Below, piece by piece: positions 9,446 to 18,346 of a DNA stretch of 64,000 nt (its first letter is position 1; each line of letters begins with the position of its first letter). The notes under the pieces are model-generated. The model made no database searches. It was not told the origin of the DNA and saw only the letters and a list, made by a program, of their open reading frames with translations. Position numbers and translations under genes: made by a program. The stretch comes from WVZH01 sp034430895 (GTDB taxonomy: Bacteria > Chloroflexota > Anaerolineae > Anaerolineales > E44-bin32): contig DAOUDW010000008.1 of NCBI GenBank assembly GCA_034430895.1, positions 1 to 64,000 of the forward strand. The letters run 5' to 3'.

Positions 9446-10462
9446 TCAGTATTCCAGAGATGATGTGCTAGTCAGCCTGCGGCGAAAGACACGATAGGAC
9501 CAGCCTTGATAGAGCAGCACGATGGGCAAGAAGATGAGTGTAATAATGCTCATCACTTGTAAAGTGTATGGACTGGAAGATGCGTTGTCGATTGTCAGGC
9601 TCCAGGCATCGGGCGCCAGGCTGGAAGTCATCAGGCGTGGATAGAGACCGGCGAAGATGGTCAACGAGAATAAAACGATGCAGGCGCCGGTCATGGCGAA
9701 AGCCCAGCCGTTTCGTTTTTTGCGGATCAGCCACCCCACGCTGCTGATCGCGGCGATCGTGCCGAGAGACAGGATTAAAGCCGTGACAGCGTGTCGCGTT
9801 GCTATGTCAGTATCGTAATAGCCCATAACTGAAACGATTAAACTGAGGATGATGACCAGTGGCCAAAGTTTTAAAGTCAGTGTTTTTATTCGTTCTGTGA
9901 TCGGACCTTCGATCTTGATCATCAGGAAGTTGGCGCCGTGCAGCGTGAACAGCAGCAGCGAGGTCAGGCCGGCGATCAGCGCGAACGGATTGAGTAAATC
10001 GCCGAATGTGCCTACGTATTGCATGTTTGCATCGATTGGAACCCCACGCACGATATTGGCCATGGCGACGCCCCAGAGCAACGCGGGAATTGCACTGCCG
10101 ATAAAGATCATCCAGTCCCACGTACTGCGCCATTTGGGATTCTCATCTTTGCTGCGGAACTCGAATGCCACTCCACGCACAATTAAAGCCAGCAGCATGA
10201 TAACCAGGGCCAGGTAAAAACCGCTGAACAATGTGGCGTACCAGTGGGGGAATGCAGCGAACATCGCGCCGCCAGCCGTGATCAGCCACACTTCGTTGGC
10301 GTCCCAGTGGGGACCAATCGAGTTGATCATCAGGCGACGTTCGCGGTCGTCCCTGCTTAGAAATGGAACCAGGATGCCAACGCCGTAGTCGAATCCCTCC
10401 AAGAAGAAGAAACCGGTAAAAAGAACGCCGATGAGAATAAACCAGATGGTGTTTAAGTCCAT
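9446..10462 (-). CDS. cydB: Cytochrome bd ubiquinol oxidase subunit II
   Basis: This 338-residue polytopic protein is the second subunit of cytochrome bd, which reduces O2 to water with electrons from quinol without pumping protons. The characteristic N-terminal run is present: FFLEGFDYGVGIL, then IGPHWDANEVWLITAGGAMFAAFP. Length and about eight hydrophobic segments match CydB. It starts 24 bp after cydA and must be co-transcribed with it. CydB has no heme ligands of its own that can be judged here. Confidence 0.95.
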   Translation of the reverse strand: MDLNTIWFILIGVLFTGFFFLEGFDYGVGILVPFLSRDDRERRLMINSIGPHWDANEVWLITAGGAMFAAFPHWYATLFSGFYLALVIMLLALIVRGVAFEFRSKDENPKWRSTWDWMIFIGSAIPALLWGVAMANIVRGVPIDANMQYVGTFGDLLNPFALIAGLTSLLLFTLHGANFLMIKIEGPITERIKTLTLKLWPLVIILSLIVSVMGYYDTDIATRHAVTALILSLGTIAAISSVGWLIRKKRNGWAFAMTGACIVLFSLTIFAGLYPRLMTSSLAPDAWSLTIDNASSSPYTLQVMSIITLIFLPIVLLYQGWSYRVFRRRLTSTSSLEY

Positions 10463-10486
10463 GATCGACCTCCTGGGGATTTTGCG

Positions 10487-11845
10487 TTAACTCTCCGCTG
10501 ATGAACCCAACTCCAGTTGCGGCTGGACTGCGTATTTACGCAGCAGGTAGATATCCACTCCGATCAAGATGGCGTAGATCAAGCCAAAGCTGAGGAGCGA
10601 GAATACCAGTGTGCCGGCGGATACATTGGGGGAAACAGCGTCTTCCGTTCTTTGCAAACCGAAGACGATCCAGGGTTGACGGGCTACTTCGGTGAAAATC
10701 CAGCCTGTCGTATTGGCGATGAACGGTACCACAATGGCCCAGGGTAGGATTTTTAAGAAGCGATTGGGAGTCAGGTGATGGCCACGCCAAACCTGCCATA
10801 ATCCGAGTGCCGCAAGAAAGATCATCAGGAATCCGGCGCCGACCATGATGCGGAAAGTCCAATAGCTGATCGTAACCGGTGGAATGTACTCCCCCGGACC
10901 ATAGGTCTGTTCATAGGCTTTCTGCAAGTCGTTGATGCCTTTGACTTCGCCTTCCATGCGGTTGTAGGCCATGAAACTTAACACATTGGGAATGCGGAAA
11001 GAATAATCATTTTCCTGATTCGCTTCATCGATAATCGAGAATACGGAAAAGGAAGCGGGATTTTCGCTTTCCCACAGCGCCTCGGCGGCAGCCATTTTCA
11101 TGGGCTGTGTTTTGATCATGTGCTGTCCCTGCACGTGACCGATCCCGGCGACTGCTGTGGCGGCGACAAGGCCGGTGATGGCCGCCCATTTGAAAGATGT
11201 CTTGAATAGATCAATCTCCTGGTTTTTGCGAAGCAGGTGGTAGGCACTGATGCCAAGAACGAAGAACGATGCCGTTGTCAGACCGGAGGCGAAAACGTGG
11301 GGGAACTGCAGCCAGACATGCGGGTTGGTTACGAGGGCACCGAAATCGATCATCTCCGCTCGCCCGTTGCGTAGAACGTATCCAACGGGTTCCTGCATGA
11401 AGGAGTTGGCGATGAGGATCCAAAGGGCGGATATATTCGCCCCGATGGCGACCAACCAGGCCGTGGCGGCGTGCGTGCGTTTGGATAGTCTCTCCCAGCC
11501 GAAGATCCAGATTCCCAGGAAGGTCGACTCGAGGAAAAAGGCTGAAAGTGCCTCGATCGCCAGTGGTGCGCCGAATACATCACCAACGAAGCGGGAATAC
11601 TCCGACCAATTCATGCCGAATTGGAATTCCATCACGATGCCGGTGACGACGCCCATGGCGAAATTGATTAGAAAGAGTTTGCCCCAGAACTTGGTCATGC
11701 GTTTGTAACGTTCGTCGCCGGTACGAACATAGAATGTCTCCATGATCGCTATCAATACGGACAAGCCAAGGGTAATGGGTACGAAGAAGAAGTGATATAC
11801 GGTGGTGATCGCAAATTGCCAGCGCGCCAATGTGATAATGTCCAT
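10487..11845 (-). CDS. cydA: Cytochrome bd ubiquinol oxidase subunit I (short Q-loop)
   Basis: Subunit I carries hemes b558, b595 and d and the quinol site. The conserved N-terminal VYHFFFVPITLGLS holds a heme-ligand His at residue 18. The segment before the last helices reads GWIFTEVARQPWIV, equivalent to the family's GRQPW box with Ala in place of the first Gly. At 452 residues it is shorter than the roughly 520-residue E. coli protein, which fits the short Q-loop class; the loop region includes GPGEYIPPV. The ATG at 11843-11845 has a strong ribosome-binding site (AGAGGTGA). A promoter candidate lies at 11878-11907. First gene of cydABDC. Confidence 0.95.
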   Translation of the reverse strand: MDIITLARWQFAITTVYHFFFVPITLGLSVLIAIMETFYVRTGDERYKRMTKFWGKLFLINFAMGVVTGIVMEFQFGMNWSEYSRFVGDVFGAPLAIEALSAFFLESTFLGIWIFGWERLSKRTHAATAWLVAIGANISALWILIANSFMQEPVGYVLRNGRAEMIDFGALVTNPHVWLQFPHVFASGLTTASFFVLGISAYHLLRKNQEIDLFKTSFKWAAITGLVAATAVAGIGHVQGQHMIKTQPMKMAAAEALWESENPASFSVFSIIDEANQENDYSFRIPNVLSFMAYNRMEGEVKGINDLQKAYEQTYGPGEYIPPVTISYWTFRIMVGAGFLMIFLAALGLWQVWRGHHLTPNRFLKILPWAIVVPFIANTTGWIFTEVARQPWIVFGLQRTEDAVSPNVSAGTLVFSLLSFGLIYAILIGVDIYLLRKYAVQPQLELGSSAES

Positions 11846-12222
11846 AAAATCACCTCTTTCAGGTTTTGCTATTCCTTATTGTAAATTTTCTCATAGGTTT
11901 TTACCAAAACTTTTAGATAAAATGTGGAATGCGTCGGTGTGTGCTGTTCTCGTGAACATTATATCGACTTTCGTGATACTTTCCCTCTATTTATCGAATC
12001 TGCCTGTGATGAAACCCGGCGGCGTTCAGATATTCTTCACCGATTCGGGTGATCCCCAATCCAAACACAATGCCGCCTTAGCAGAATCAAAGAAATCGTT
12101 TCCCATGCGCTCGATGCAACGCTGCGTAGCCGACCAGTTCATATGGGTTCCAAGAGGTTTGGATGGGCTACTGAAGTGTTTTGATGGCTGTGAAAGGCAA
12201 TGATTCTCCATTGCCCGGCTGA
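11846..12222. other. Intergenic region between cydA and a GNAT gene
   Basis: About 377 bp without a convincing gene. It holds the putative cydA promoter at its left end. The rest contains open frames on both strands, the longest about 130 codons on the plus strand running through the start of cydA and about 60 codons on the minus strand (12026-12211). Neither has a good ribosome-binding site or recognisable motifs, so I do not call them genes. I see no hairpin with a T-run. Confidence 0.5.
11878..11907 (-). promoter_or_regulatory. Candidate promoter of cydABDC
   Basis: On the minus strand a -35-like TTGGTA (11902-11907) is followed after 18 nt by a -10-like TACAAT (11878-11883), about 33 bp upstream of the cydA start. 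The match is moderate. The AT-rich context and position directly before the operon support it. Confidence 0.4.
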
Positions 12223-12765
12223 TTACTTAAATTCATTCCTGAGGATTCCATACATTTCCAGATCTTCGTACTCACCCCATTTCTTGAAGTGCTGACGAAA
12301 CGAGGCTTCATGAGTCATGTTTAGCTTTTGCATCACTTTACCGGAAGCGGGATTGCGCGAAAAATGGGAAGCGCAGATTCGGTTCAGGTTGCGCTCTATA
12401 AATCCATAATGGAGAACCGCGCGTGCCGCTTCGGTCATGTAGCCGTTGTTCCAATAAGGTTTCCCGATCCAATATCCGAGTTCCGCACGGTCGTGCGTGG
12501 CGTTGATCCCGAGTTCGATTGCGCCGATGATGATCTTCTCCTGCTTAAGAACGATGGCGAAATGGGCGGATTTTCCTTGTTCGAAGGCTTCGGCATGAGT
12601 CTCGATCCATGCTTCGGCCATGCCATCTTCATAGGGATGTGGGATGTTCAACGTGGTTGAAGCGATTTCACTTTCGCCAACAAGTTCCTGCACGCGTGCC
12701 GCGTCCTCTACAGTGAAAGGGCGCAGCAGCAGACGATCGGTTTGTAGGGTGGGTCTCTTCGGCAT
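12223..12765 (-). CDS. GNAT N-acetyltransferase, RimJ/RimL type
   Basis: The 180-residue protein begins with the hallmark of the RimJ/RimL acetyltransferase group, LQTDRLLLRPFTVEDA, and continues with the acetyl-CoA fold: IIGAIELGI, RAELGYWIGKPYWNNGYMTEA, and the late strand and helix RICASHFSRNPASGKVMQKLNM. Such enzymes acetylate protein N-termini, antibiotics or small amines; the substrate cannot be predicted. A GGAG element lies about 14 nt before the ATG at 12763-12765. It is transcribed divergently from the PadR remnant. Confidence 0.85.
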   Translation of the reverse strand: MPKRPTLQTDRLLLRPFTVEDAARVQELVGESEIASTTLNIPHPYEDGMAEAWIETHAEAFEQGKSAHFAIVLKQEKIIIGAIELGINATHDRAELGYWIGKPYWNNGYMTEAARAVLHYGFIERNLNRICASHFSRNPASGKVMQKLNMTHEASFRQHFKKWGEYEDLEMYGILRNEFK

Positions 12766-12990
12766 GATTACGCCTGTTGTCTCCTGGAGATCAAGATGTT
12801 CACCTCCAGCAAGGCTTAAATCCCGGAGTATCCCTGCGTTTGGAGGTTTTATATATTGTAAACAGTATAACGGTGATCGGTGGAAATAACTTTAACTGCC
12901 AGGAAAAGGTGCTTGCGCGAGCAGCGGATTATCAATCTATCGACAATAACTCTACTGACAAAAAGTCATTAGTTATATATAAATTCACGC

Positions 12991-13410
12991 ATGAACAGAT
13001 CATATTTACACAGACGAGAGAATCGAGGCCATCGAGAACATCGAGAGTATCAAAGGGGGAAAAGAGACAGGCGAAGACGCGTTCAGCGTTTCCTTTGGAC
13101 CTGCCTCTTGGTTCTGCTGCGACATGAAGAGCGACATGGATATGGATTACTTTCCGAAATAACAGAATTCGGATTTGCGGAAGGAACGCTGGACCCGAGT
13201 TTGGTCTATCGTGCGTTGCGTAATATGGAAGCGGACGGCTGGCTGCAATCCAATTGGGAGGAAGAGAGTCAGGGCCCAAGGCGCCGATCATACAAGTTGA
13301 CGGATCTCGGCGAAGAGTAGTTGGCCTACTTTATCGCCGATCTCCAACGCACGCGCGGCGAAATCGATACGCTTATTCACGCCTACGAAAAATCCAACGA
13401 CAAGGAGTAA
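12991..13410 (+). pseudogene. Decayed PadR-family transcriptional regulator
   Basis: The frame encodes a clear PadR winged-helix core: FLWTCLLVLLRHEERHGYGLL, then FAEGTLDPSLVYRALRNMEADGWL, then GPRRRSYKLTDLGEE. PadR proteins repress target genes such as efflux pumps. Two defects are visible. An in-frame TAG (13318-13320) cuts the C-terminal helix, after which the same frame continues with a plausible helix (LAYFIADLQRTRGEID) to TAA 13408-13410. The N-terminus before the PadR core is a low-complexity Arg/Glu/His stretch from short direct repeats, and no ATG, GTG or TTG lies where PadR proteins normally begin; the only ATG (12991) lacks a ribosome-binding site. The product may still be made as a truncated 109-residue protein, but decay is more likely. 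Confidence 0.7.
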
Positions 13411-13445
13411 TCATCACAAGTCGTGAGGATGATCAATTGGTAAAG

Positions 13446-13485
13446 CGCGCAGGCTTCATCCATGGGATGCGACCTGCGCGTTTTT
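13446..13485 (+). terminator. Rho-independent terminator
   Basis: CGCGCAGG (13446-13453) pairs with CCTGCGCG (13473-13480). The loop contains an inner CATCC/GGATG pairing, and five T residues follow. It lies after the PadR remnant and before the convergent xylanase gene end. On the minus strand only a short T-run (TTT) follows the same stem, so termination of the xylanase message there would be weaker. Confidence 0.8.
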
Positions 13486-13516
13486 GATTGTTGTCTTGCG
13501 AGATGAAGATCGAGAT

Positions 13517-15781
13517 TTACTCCTGCAGGATGAGTATGCCGTATCTAGAAGTGGATTGCCAGGATTCGTTCGTTGGGTCGTTCCACTTGGAGATGCTATC
13601 TCTCACACCGCTGCCCTGATCGTCGTTCACCTGGAAGTCAAACCCGATCACGGCGCCCTCAATGGCGACGATGGTTCGGTATGGCAGGATAACTTCAACG
13701 GCATAACCGCCATCGATCACAACCGCCACACTTTCAAACCCATCGACATCACCAGTTGAGCCAAAAGAGGTGGTGTTCTCAAAACTGACGCGGTATTGAC
13801 CGTCGTCCGGTTCGTAGAAACCGGTTTTGCGATTGTTCTCATCGAGGAAAATCTCGATGCTGTCCTGCATGTAAACAGTGTTGCTGGCTGCGCTTAGAAC
13901 GGGATCGGCTACTTCGGCGTACACGTAGAGCGCGTTTTCATCCCACAGCAACCACACGTTCGCTGTGGCGCCTTTGAAAACGTTTTCCTCATCTTCAATG
14001 CCCTGGATGAACAAATCCACGATCAAGGGATCGCTGACATCGTAAGCTTCATCCTTGACGCCATCCAGCGTGGCCGACCCACGATGGACGACTCTACCCT
14101 TGGGCGATTTGGCGAAGGTCAGCGTACCCCAGTATGCCGGCGTCATTCTCTCGAGTTCGCCCAGGTCATTCCAACGGATGAAGGAGGCGTCACCATCCTG
14201 GATGATGAGATCGAATCCCATCAAGGTATCGACCTCACCGATGACGTATTCAAGCGGCAAGCGCGCTTCAAACCAGTAGCCATCGTCGGTCTCGATGATG
14301 GCAGAGTTATTAGAATTTTCCCATTCATCATTGAGATCGAAACGATAGACGCTATCGTTTTCATCCACCGCTTCTACCTTATCATTGCCTTCATCGAGCA
14401 GCAGCGTGACTCGATCGTCCTGCAGCGGGGTCGAGTCGGTTACTTCCAGCATGAGATAGAGATAATCCGCATCCCAGAGCGCTTTCACTTTCGCCGACAA
14501 ATCGCTGGCCTCGTCCTCAATCGTGGTGGCATCCGTAAATTGCCAGCGTTCATCACTTGCTCCGTCAACGATAATTGTTCCTTCCGATGCGTTGGCGTAA
14601 TTGATCCTCGGGGACAATTTTTCCGGATCCACCATGCCCCAATAAAACGGTTTTGCCTGTAGATTGGCATCAAAAGGCATCGGCCAATCGCTGCGTTCAA
14701 CGAAGAAGTAATTCAGCCAGGATTGATCGTCCGTCATCCCCCAAATTGTGACACTGGTTATGCTGTCGCTGTATTTATCCATGATCTCGAAAAGTTCTCT
14801 GACCCGGTGGCCTTGTTCGTTAAGCACTTCTGCGCTGGCTTCGTCGAAGGATTGCTGGCGGTTGTCGTAAATGGTGATGTCCAATTCGGTGATGTGAATT
14901 TCGATCCCCAGTTGGGAGTAGGCCTCAAGTGCGGCCTCGAAATCACGCAGCGAAGGATTGGTGAGCGATATATGCATCTGCATACCAATTCCATCGATGG
15001 GCACCCCTTTTGCCTGCAGATCTTGAACCAGCGCTACGATTTGATCTCGTTTGGATGGGTCGGTGGTGCTGACCTCGTTCAAGAATAACTTGGCATCAGG
15101 GTCGGCGTTACGTGCATAGCGAAATGCCAGTTCAATGTATTCCGGTCCGAGCGCTTCATACCATTCATTTCGATAGAAACCATCGAGCTGGTTGTGATCG
15201 ACGGGCTCATTGACAACATCCCAGGCATAGATCTGCCCCTGATAGTGTTCCATAATCTTCGTGATGTGGGCTTCCATGCGGGCCTTTAAAGTCTCGGCAG
15301 AGACAGGTTCGCCATCTTCAAGGAAAAACCACTTTGGACATTGATTGTGCCAGATCAGTGTATGCCCGCGTAATGCAATATTATTTTCTTGGGCAAATTC
15401 AACGATTCGATCCGCGTCCTCGAAAGTGTAAAAATCTTCTGTGGGATGGATCTCTTCCGGTTTCATGTCGTTCTCGGCCGTAATGCTGTTGAAGTGGTAC
15501 TTGAGCAACTGCACGTGCAATGGACTATCCAATTGAATGGGTTCAATGGCCGTGCCGATGAGGAATTTGTCCTTAAAAACATCCTTCAACGCAGGAATAT
15601 CGGTTTGAACTGTTGGTGGCTTCGTTTCAGTGGGCGTCGGTTCCGTTTCGATCTCGGGCACCTCGGTTTCAGCCTCAGGAGTCTCGGCGTCGATAATCGG
15701 TGCCGCTGTCGTCGCGCTGGCGCAAGATGAGATCAGCGCGCAAACGAGGATCAAAGAATATATTTGAAATTTCATAATCAT
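13517..15781 (-). CDS. Lipoprotein endo-1,4-beta-xylanase (GH10) with two CBM9-like modules
   Basis: The 754-residue secreted enzyme is predicted to cleave internal beta-1,4 bonds of xylan. It begins with a lipoprotein signal ending ISSC (Cys20), so it should be tethered to the outer face of the membrane by a Thr/Glu/Pro-rich linker (about 25-65). The GH10 domain spans about 66-390. The acid/base Glu192 lies in WDVVNEPV and the nucleophile Glu299 in HITELDI, 107 residues apart as usual for GH10. Two carbohydrate-binding family 9-like modules follow (about 400-560 and 565-754), the second with the stronger hallmark pattern (WDENALYVYAEVADP, DSIEIFLDENN). It has no sugar-utilisation neighbours. 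The upstream region holds a -10 box and two palindromes. Confidence 0.92.
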   Translation of the reverse strand: MIMKFQIYSLILVCALISSCASATTAAPIIDAETPEAETEVPEIETEPTPTETKPPTVQTDIPALKDVFKDKFLIGTAIEPIQLDSPLHVQLLKYHFNSITAENDMKPEEIHPTEDFYTFEDADRIVEFAQENNIALRGHTLIWHNQCPKWFFLEDGEPVSAETLKARMEAHITKIMEHYQGQIYAWDVVNEPVDHNQLDGFYRNEWYEALGPEYIELAFRYARNADPDAKLFLNEVSTTDPSKRDQIVALVQDLQAKGVPIDGIGMQMHISLTNPSLRDFEAALEAYSQLGIEIHITELDITIYDNRQQSFDEASAEVLNEQGHRVRELFEIMDKYSDSITSVTIWGMTDDQSWLNYFFVERSDWPMPFDANLQAKPFYWGMVDPEKLSPRINYANASEGTIIVDGASDERWQFTDATTIEDEASDLSAKVKALWDADYLYLMLEVTDSTPLQDDRVTLLLDEGNDKVEAVDENDSVYRFDLNDEWENSNNSAIIETDDGYWFEARLPLEYVIGEVDTLMGFDLIIQDGDASFIRWNDLGELERMTPAYWGTLTFAKSPKGRVVHRGSATLDGVKDEAYDVSDPLIVDLFIQGIEDEENVFKGATANVWLLWDENALYVYAEVADPVLSAASNTVYMQDSIEIFLDENNRKTGFYEPDDGQYRVSFENTTSFGSTGDVDGFESVAVVIDGGYAVEVILPYRTIVAIEGAVIGFDFQVNDDQGSGVRDSISKWNDPTNESWQSTSRYGILILQE

Positions 15782-15823
15782 ACCCTGTCTGTTTTATCAT
15801 GAGCCGGATACATACTGGAAAGA

Positions 15824-15839
15824 ATTATATCTGCAGATA
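15824..15839 (-). promoter_or_regulatory. Xylanase -10 box overlapped by a 12-bp palindrome
   Basis: On the minus strand a perfect TATAAT (15824-15829) lies about 42 bp upstream of the xylanase ATG. It overlaps TATCTGCAGATA (15828-15839), a perfect 12-bp palindrome. No good -35 box is visible, which fits a regulated promoter. A repressor or activator site is an inference from symmetry and position. Confidence 0.45.
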
Positions 15840-15864
15840 CGAATTTGGCGTGGGAACGATCTAT

Positions 15865-15887
15865 GTATATCCTGCCGTCAGATATAC
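15865..15887. promoter_or_regulatory. Inverted repeat upstream of xylanase
   Basis: GTATATC (15865-15871) and GATATAC (15881-15887) form a 7-bp inverted repeat with a 9-nt spacer, centred about 35 bp upstream of the -10 box of the xylanase gene. This spacing is typical of a dimeric regulator site. The regulator is unknown. Confidence 0.35.
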
Positions 15888-15956
15888 GTGCGTAGCGTAC
15901 TTCAAGAAAGTTCTTTCTGGGCGAGATGAAGGACGGAGATTGAGAATTTTCCATTT

Positions 15957-16988
15957 CTATAAGGACCAATTCGGGAGCACATCCATGTCGAGAGCATCGC
16001 GTTGGCCAGTAAGGAAACGCCGGTGGCCAACTGCGGCGATCATGGCGGCGTTATCTGTACATAAATACAGTGGGGGCACGCGTACCGGGAGTTTCGAACT
16101 CAATTGAAACGCCTGGCGCAGCGCTCGATTGGCTGAGACGCCGCCGGCAACGAGAATCTCACGTGCATTGTGTTCCTCTGCAGCTGCAAGAGTCTTTCCA
16201 ACGAGCACATCGACAACTGCAGCCTGAAAGGATGCGGCAAGGTCGGCGATGGGCAGCCCGGGGCGCGGCGCCTCGACACCAGCCTCGATTTCCGGTTGTC
16301 GCTGGCGCACCTCACGCAGAACGGCAGTCTTCAAACCGCTGAAGGAAAAGTTCCATGTTCCTTCCAGCCAGGCGCGCGGGAATTTCAGCGCTTGTGGATC
16401 ACCGTTTTCGGCGGCTTGTTGTATCGCCGGGCCTCCGGGATAGGCAAGGCCGAGCAAGCGGGCGACTTTATCGAACGCCTCTCCGGCGGCATCGTCGAGT
16501 GTGCCGCCCAAACGTTGATAGGACAGATGGTCGCTCATCAAGACGAGTTCCGTGTGCCCGCCGGACACAATCAATCCCAACAATGGGAACTCCGGTTCGG
16601 GTTCATCCGCCACCAACCAGGTGGAATAGAGATGGGCTTCCAGGTGGTTGATCCCCAGTAATGGAACCTTTGAGCCGAATGCCAGCCCTTTGGCCATGTT
16701 CATCCCCACGACGAGTGACCCGGCCAATCCCGGTCCTCGCGTAACAGCAATGGCGTCGACGGCCTCCGCGGCAATATGTGCTTGGGTAAGTGCGCTGGAA
16801 ACAACCTGATAAATGACTTCAACATGGGCGCGTGAAGCCAATTCGGGAAAAATGCCGCCGTACTCGGCATGTATCTCCGTTTGAGAGGCCACCACATTGG
16901 AAATAATCCTGCTTCCATTTTCAACCACCGCAGCAGCAGTCTCGTCGCAAGAAGTCTCGATGCCAAGAATGCGTGTCTCTTGTTCCAC
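15957..16988 (-). CDS. tsaD: tRNA N6-adenosine threonylcarbamoyltransferase
   Basis: TsaD transfers the threonylcarbamoyl group to adenosine-37 of ANN-decoding tRNAs, working with TsaB and TsaE. The 343-residue sequence has the N-terminal ASKHA start ILGIETSCDETAAAV, the metal-binding HLEAHLYS, LLGLIVSGGHTELVLM, the GEAFDKVARLLGLAYPGGP box, FSFSGLKTAV, and LVAGGVSANRALR. All are diagnostic of the family, and the length is standard. It is the third gene of a minus-strand run (small membrane protein, selA, M24 peptidase, tsaD). Confidence 0.96.
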   Translation of the reverse strand: MEQETRILGIETSCDETAAAVVENGSRIISNVVASQTEIHAEYGGIFPELASRAHVEVIYQVVSSALTQAHIAAEAVDAIAVTRGPGLAGSLVVGMNMAKGLAFGSKVPLLGINHLEAHLYSTWLVADEPEPEFPLLGLIVSGGHTELVLMSDHLSYQRLGGTLDDAAGEAFDKVARLLGLAYPGGPAIQQAAENGDPQALKFPRAWLEGTWNFSFSGLKTAVLREVRQRQPEIEAGVEAPRPGLPIADLAASFQAAVVDVLVGKTLAAAEEHNAREILVAGGVSANRALRQAFQLSSKLPVRVPPLYLCTDNAAMIAAVGHRRFLTGQRDALDMDVLPNWSL

Positions 16989-17040
16989 AATCGCCTCGTA
17001 TTTCTCTCCGGCTGGGGTGAGAAAACCCTGCAGAATCAGC

Positions 17041-18279
17041 CTAGACGCCCGGTATTTTCAGTACAAGGTCCTTGGGATAGTCGGCCAGGATTTCCATCTT
17101 CCTGTCCGGGCGTACCCATATTGTATCCTCAATGCGCACACCATAGCCTCGTTTGGGGTAGTACAAACCTGGTTCGATGGTCACCACAGCGCCGGGGCGC
17201 AGTCGATCTTGATTGCTCTCCAGATGGATGGAATATGGCGCTTCATGTACGTCTAACCCCAGGCCATGACCCAGGGAGTGGACGTAGCCTTCCTCGATTT
17301 TGCTGTCAGACATGATCGTCACATGTCCCTGTTCGGCGAACATCTCGCAGGCCATGATCTGATACTCGCGAAATGGCGTGTCCGCCCTCATCTTTTCCAG
17401 CACTGCCGTATAGACGTCGTGGACATCCTGGTAAGCGGCCTGGACATCATCCGGCGCGTAACCCAAACACCATGTGCGTGTGAAATCAAAATAATACCCG
17501 CCTCCGGCCTCCGTTGGATAGATGTCGAATATGATCGATTTTCCAATGGCAACCGGGTCGTCATCATTACCGCTGCTGTGTGGAACGCCGGCGTCTTGTC
17601 CGATGGCGAAAATGCAGCCATGGGGATTGTCAGCTCCGCGCATCGAGAGCCAGGTGTTGATGCGTTTTTTCACTGTGCCGATGGTGAGTACATTCCCCTC
17701 TCGATCAACGAGCAGATCATCTTTTACGCTGTGGGAAGTCAGAAATCCGGCGACGTCGGAAACGACGCTGGTCGTAAGCTGTCCCATCTTGCGAATGCGG
17801 AAAATTTCATCATCGTCCTTCGTCGTACGCGCGCGGGTAAGCACGGATTTGGAAAAATCTTCGCCAACAATCTCGAGATCGGGTTGCATTTCTTCCAGCA
17901 ATTTGAGTGAAGCGAACAAGTGACCGATTTCGACTTCTCCATACAGCGCCACGCGACCAGAGACGCCGAAATCCTTCAGCATACGCTGCAGCTGCATTGC
18001 CAATGTGCGCACACGATCCCCGCCAGTTTCTTCCAGCAACTGGTAAATCTCGTAGTCGAATATGTTCTTGGTCTGCAATCCAGTGCCGGCAGCTTCGTCA
18101 CGTTCCATGGGGTGGTGGAACAGAACCGGATCATGACCGCGTTTCTTAATCAGGAAGGTGTTGCTGATCGGCTTGATTCCCGTAAAGTAGACCATGGCGG
18201 GATTGTTCGCAGTCGATCCGGCGATGAGTAGGGCGTCGAGTTCGGCTGCAGCCATAAGGTCATCGATTTCATTCTTCAT
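17041..18279 (-). CDS. M24-family metallopeptidase (Xaa-Pro aminopeptidase-like)
   Basis: The 412-residue protein has the creatinase N-domain followed by the pita-bread peptidase fold. The dinuclear metal ligands can be followed in order: Asp in IIFDIYPTEAGG, Asp in YYFDFTRTW, His in LGHGLGLDVHEAP, Glu in VTIEPGLYYP, and Glu in GVRIEDTIWV. It probably removes N-terminal residues before proline or cleaves dipeptides in the cytoplasm; there is no signal peptide. It sits 67 bp after selA and 52 bp before tsaD on the same strand, most likely one transcript. The exact specificity is not readable. Confidence 0.9.
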   Translation of the reverse strand: MKNEIDDLMAAAELDALLIAGSTANNPAMVYFTGIKPISNTFLIKKRGHDPVLFHHPMERDEAAGTGLQTKNIFDYEIYQLLEETGGDRVRTLAMQLQRMLKDFGVSGRVALYGEVEIGHLFASLKLLEEMQPDLEIVGEDFSKSVLTRARTTKDDDEIFRIRKMGQLTTSVVSDVAGFLTSHSVKDDLLVDREGNVLTIGTVKKRINTWLSMRGADNPHGCIFAIGQDAGVPHSSGNDDDPVAIGKSIIFDIYPTEAGGGYYFDFTRTWCLGYAPDDVQAAYQDVHDVYTAVLEKMRADTPFREYQIMACEMFAEQGHVTIMSDSKIEEGYVHSLGHGLGLDVHEAPYSIHLESNQDRLRPGAVVTIEPGLYYPKRGYGVRIEDTIWVRPDRKMEILADYPKDLVLKIPGV

Positions 18280-18346
18280 GCAAGATGATCCTTCACTCTA
18301 CGGATAGAAGCATACAAATGTTGGATAGGACCCTTTTTTCGGTTTT

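Noticed and set aside
11802..12203. Open frame of about 130 codons on the plus strand between cydA and the GNAT gene
   Set aside because: Its start lies inside cydA on the opposite strand, it has no ribosome-binding site, and no recognisable motif. The alternative ATG at 11922 is no better.
12026..12211. 61-codon minus-strand frame in the same gap
   Set aside because: No ribosome-binding site, no family resemblance I could support, and it ends in a region without other signals.
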